From the NCBI RefSeq assembly GCF_008329605.1, contig NZ_NPKO01000008.1, forward strand, positions 62,001 to 126,000: DNA of 64,000 bases. The letters are read 5' to 3'. A program made the position numbers and the translations under genes. The notes under the pieces were generated by a model. The model had not been told where the DNA came from. It saw nothing but the letters and a program-made list of their open reading frames with translations, and searched no databases. This DNA comes from Mycolicibacterium sp. P9-64. GTDB lineage: Bacteria > Actinomycetota > Actinomycetes > Mycobacteriales > Mycobacteriaceae. Within the stretch, counting starts at the first letter, position 1, and every line of letters starts with the position of its first letter. This document shows positions 63,267-64,000 of this stretch, in pieces.

Positions 63267-63638
63267 GTGAGTACGACAGAGGATTTCGGCTCGATCGAGC
63301 CCACCACCATTGCGCCGTTGCAGCACATCGTGGAACGCAATCAAGTCTGGCCCGTGATGGCCGCCAAGTACGGCGTCGAGAACCCGGTGCCGCCATGGAA
63401 GACCAGCTTGGACGGCCTCTGCGACGCGCTCGACCATGCCGCGTGCGACGCCGACATCCCCAGCTTCAAGGAACGGCGCGACGAGGAGGACGTCCTCTCC
63501 GCAACCGTGTACTCGAGCCTGCCGTATCCCGAGAGCCAGCTGGTGTCGCTGGCCCACTCGCTGGTTGCGCGCGGCGTCATCGACGACGCCGAACTGGAAC
63601 AACGGCTGGCCACCATCCGCGCCCGACTCGAAGCCTGA
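63267..63638 (+). CDS. Third subunit or chaperone of the hydratase (beta-N-like)
   Basis: This 123-residue protein begins at GTG 63267 with AGAGGGA upstream. Its second half (YSSLPYPESQLVSLAHSLVA then DAELEQRLATIRARLEA) parallels the N-terminal half of nitrile hydratase beta. It could be the thiocyanate hydrolase alpha-type subunit (~126 residues) or an NhlE-like chaperone that swaps the cobalt-loaded alpha subunit into the enzyme. The three-gene set rules out a simple two-subunit nitrile hydratase. Confidence 0.75.
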   Translation: MSTTEDFGSIEPTTIAPLQHIVERNQVWPVMAAKYGVENPVPPWKTSLDGLCDALDHAACDADIPSFKERRDEEDVLSATVYSSLPYPESQLVSLAHSLVARGVIDDAELEQRLATIRARLEA

Positions 63639-63641
63639 CCG

Positions 63642-64000
63642 CTAGCCGCCCTTGCCCTTGCGAAGCGCAGGAGCCTTCTCGGGGATCGCCGCAACGATGC
63701 CGTCCAGGTAATTGCGGAGCAGCGTCTCGAAGAGCTGGTCGGAGGTGGCGTCGCCGATCGCCGCGAGTGCCGTTTCCAGTGCGTGGTGAGTGCCCGGTTC
63801 GGGTTTGGGCCCGGAACCGTGCACGGTGTAGTCCGCTGCGTTCTCGTTGAGAACCGCGGCTCCGATCGTCAGCGCCGTCATCCCGTCGACGATCCGTACG
63901 TGCAGCCGGGCGGGCACCCCGGACGCGGCCAGGAACTGACACATCTGTTCGTACTCGTCGAACATGTTCTCGCGGGGCATGTATCGCACGACCAGTGGCG
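63642..64000 (-). CDS. Unknown protein, N-terminus possibly beyond the window
   Basis: The frame is open from 63642 to the right edge. From GTG 63989 it would give 115 residues (MRYMPRENMFDEYEQMCQF...), but upstream codons stay open, so the gene may be longer. It is a mixed alpha/beta sequence, Ala-rich and ending in a basic LRKGKGG tail. I do not recognise a domain. It is convergent with the hydratase operon with only three bases between. Confidence 0.55.
   Translation of the reverse strand, partial: PLVVRYMPRENMFDEYEQMCQFLAASGVPARLHVRIVDGMTALTIGAAVLNENAADYTVHGSGPKPEPGTHHALETALAAIGDATSDQLFETLLRNYLDGIVAAIPEKAPALRKGKGG

Overview
The window looks like chromosomal DNA of a mycobacterium, probably a rapid-growing Mycolicibacterium-type species. 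This is inferred from high G+C, frequent GTG starts, many ATGA/GTGA start-stop overlaps, mycobacterial lipoproteins, and gene order. Much of bases 2900-24000 follows the M. tuberculosis Rv1014c-Rv1026 segment: pth, rplY, lpqT, prs, glmU, a TetR gene, mfd, mazG, lpqU, eno, a divIC/ftsB-like gene, a DUF501 gene and ppx. The species itself cannot be named from this sequence.

Layout. 1-2800: the end of an NCS1-type transporter, a VOC protein, a small membrane protein and a [4Fe-4S] oxidoreductase behind a palindromic, apparently leaderless promoter. 2900-8900 (minus strand): glmU-prs-arsC-lpqT, then SDR, rplY and pth, for nucleotide and cell-wall precursors and translation. 8958-24041: a tRNA-Gln, a TetR gene next to a tandem 36-bp repeat, a diaminopimelate-decarboxylase-like gene, mfd, mazG, an inserted efeUOB iron-uptake operon with a possible IdeR box, lpqU, eno, divIC-like, DUF501 and ppx, and an easily missed 35-residue Cys-rich peptide. 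24143-30894: prpE, an alpha/beta hydrolase, a large Orn/Lys/Arg decarboxylase and a methyltransferase. 30975-39148 (minus strand): the full high-affinity K+ uptake operon kdpFABCDE, preceded by a 27-residue peptide gene.

39414-53749 is one long plus-strand run and the most unusual part. It starts with an orphan second KdpA with altered pore loops. Next come two tandem PLP-barrel proteins that have both lost the PLP lysine and the C-terminal domain of diaminopimelate decarboxylase. A seven-gene phosphosignalling cluster follows: GlnX-like membrane sensor, GlnH-like binding lipoprotein, an unknown helical protein, a PknG-type kinase, a PP2C phosphatase, a VWA protein and an FHA protein. The kinase, phosphatase and FHA protein carry similar N-terminal zinc ribbons. 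The likely logic is that an extracellular amino acid binds GlnH, GlnX passes the signal inward, and PknG and PP2C write and erase phosphothreonine that the FHA protein reads, with the VWA protein as Mg-dependent scaffold. A DUF1023-type hydrolase and a lipoprotein end the run.

53865-64000 is accessory: a secreted Ala-rich protein, a tRNA with anticodon UAA but a short variable loop, a recent tandem lipoprotein duplication, a TetR/SDR pair with an 8-4-8 palindrome, an HTH-DUF4185 (GH183-type arabinanase) fusion, an XRE/MmyB regulator, and a three-gene nitrile hydratase/thiocyanate hydrolase-type operon at the right end.
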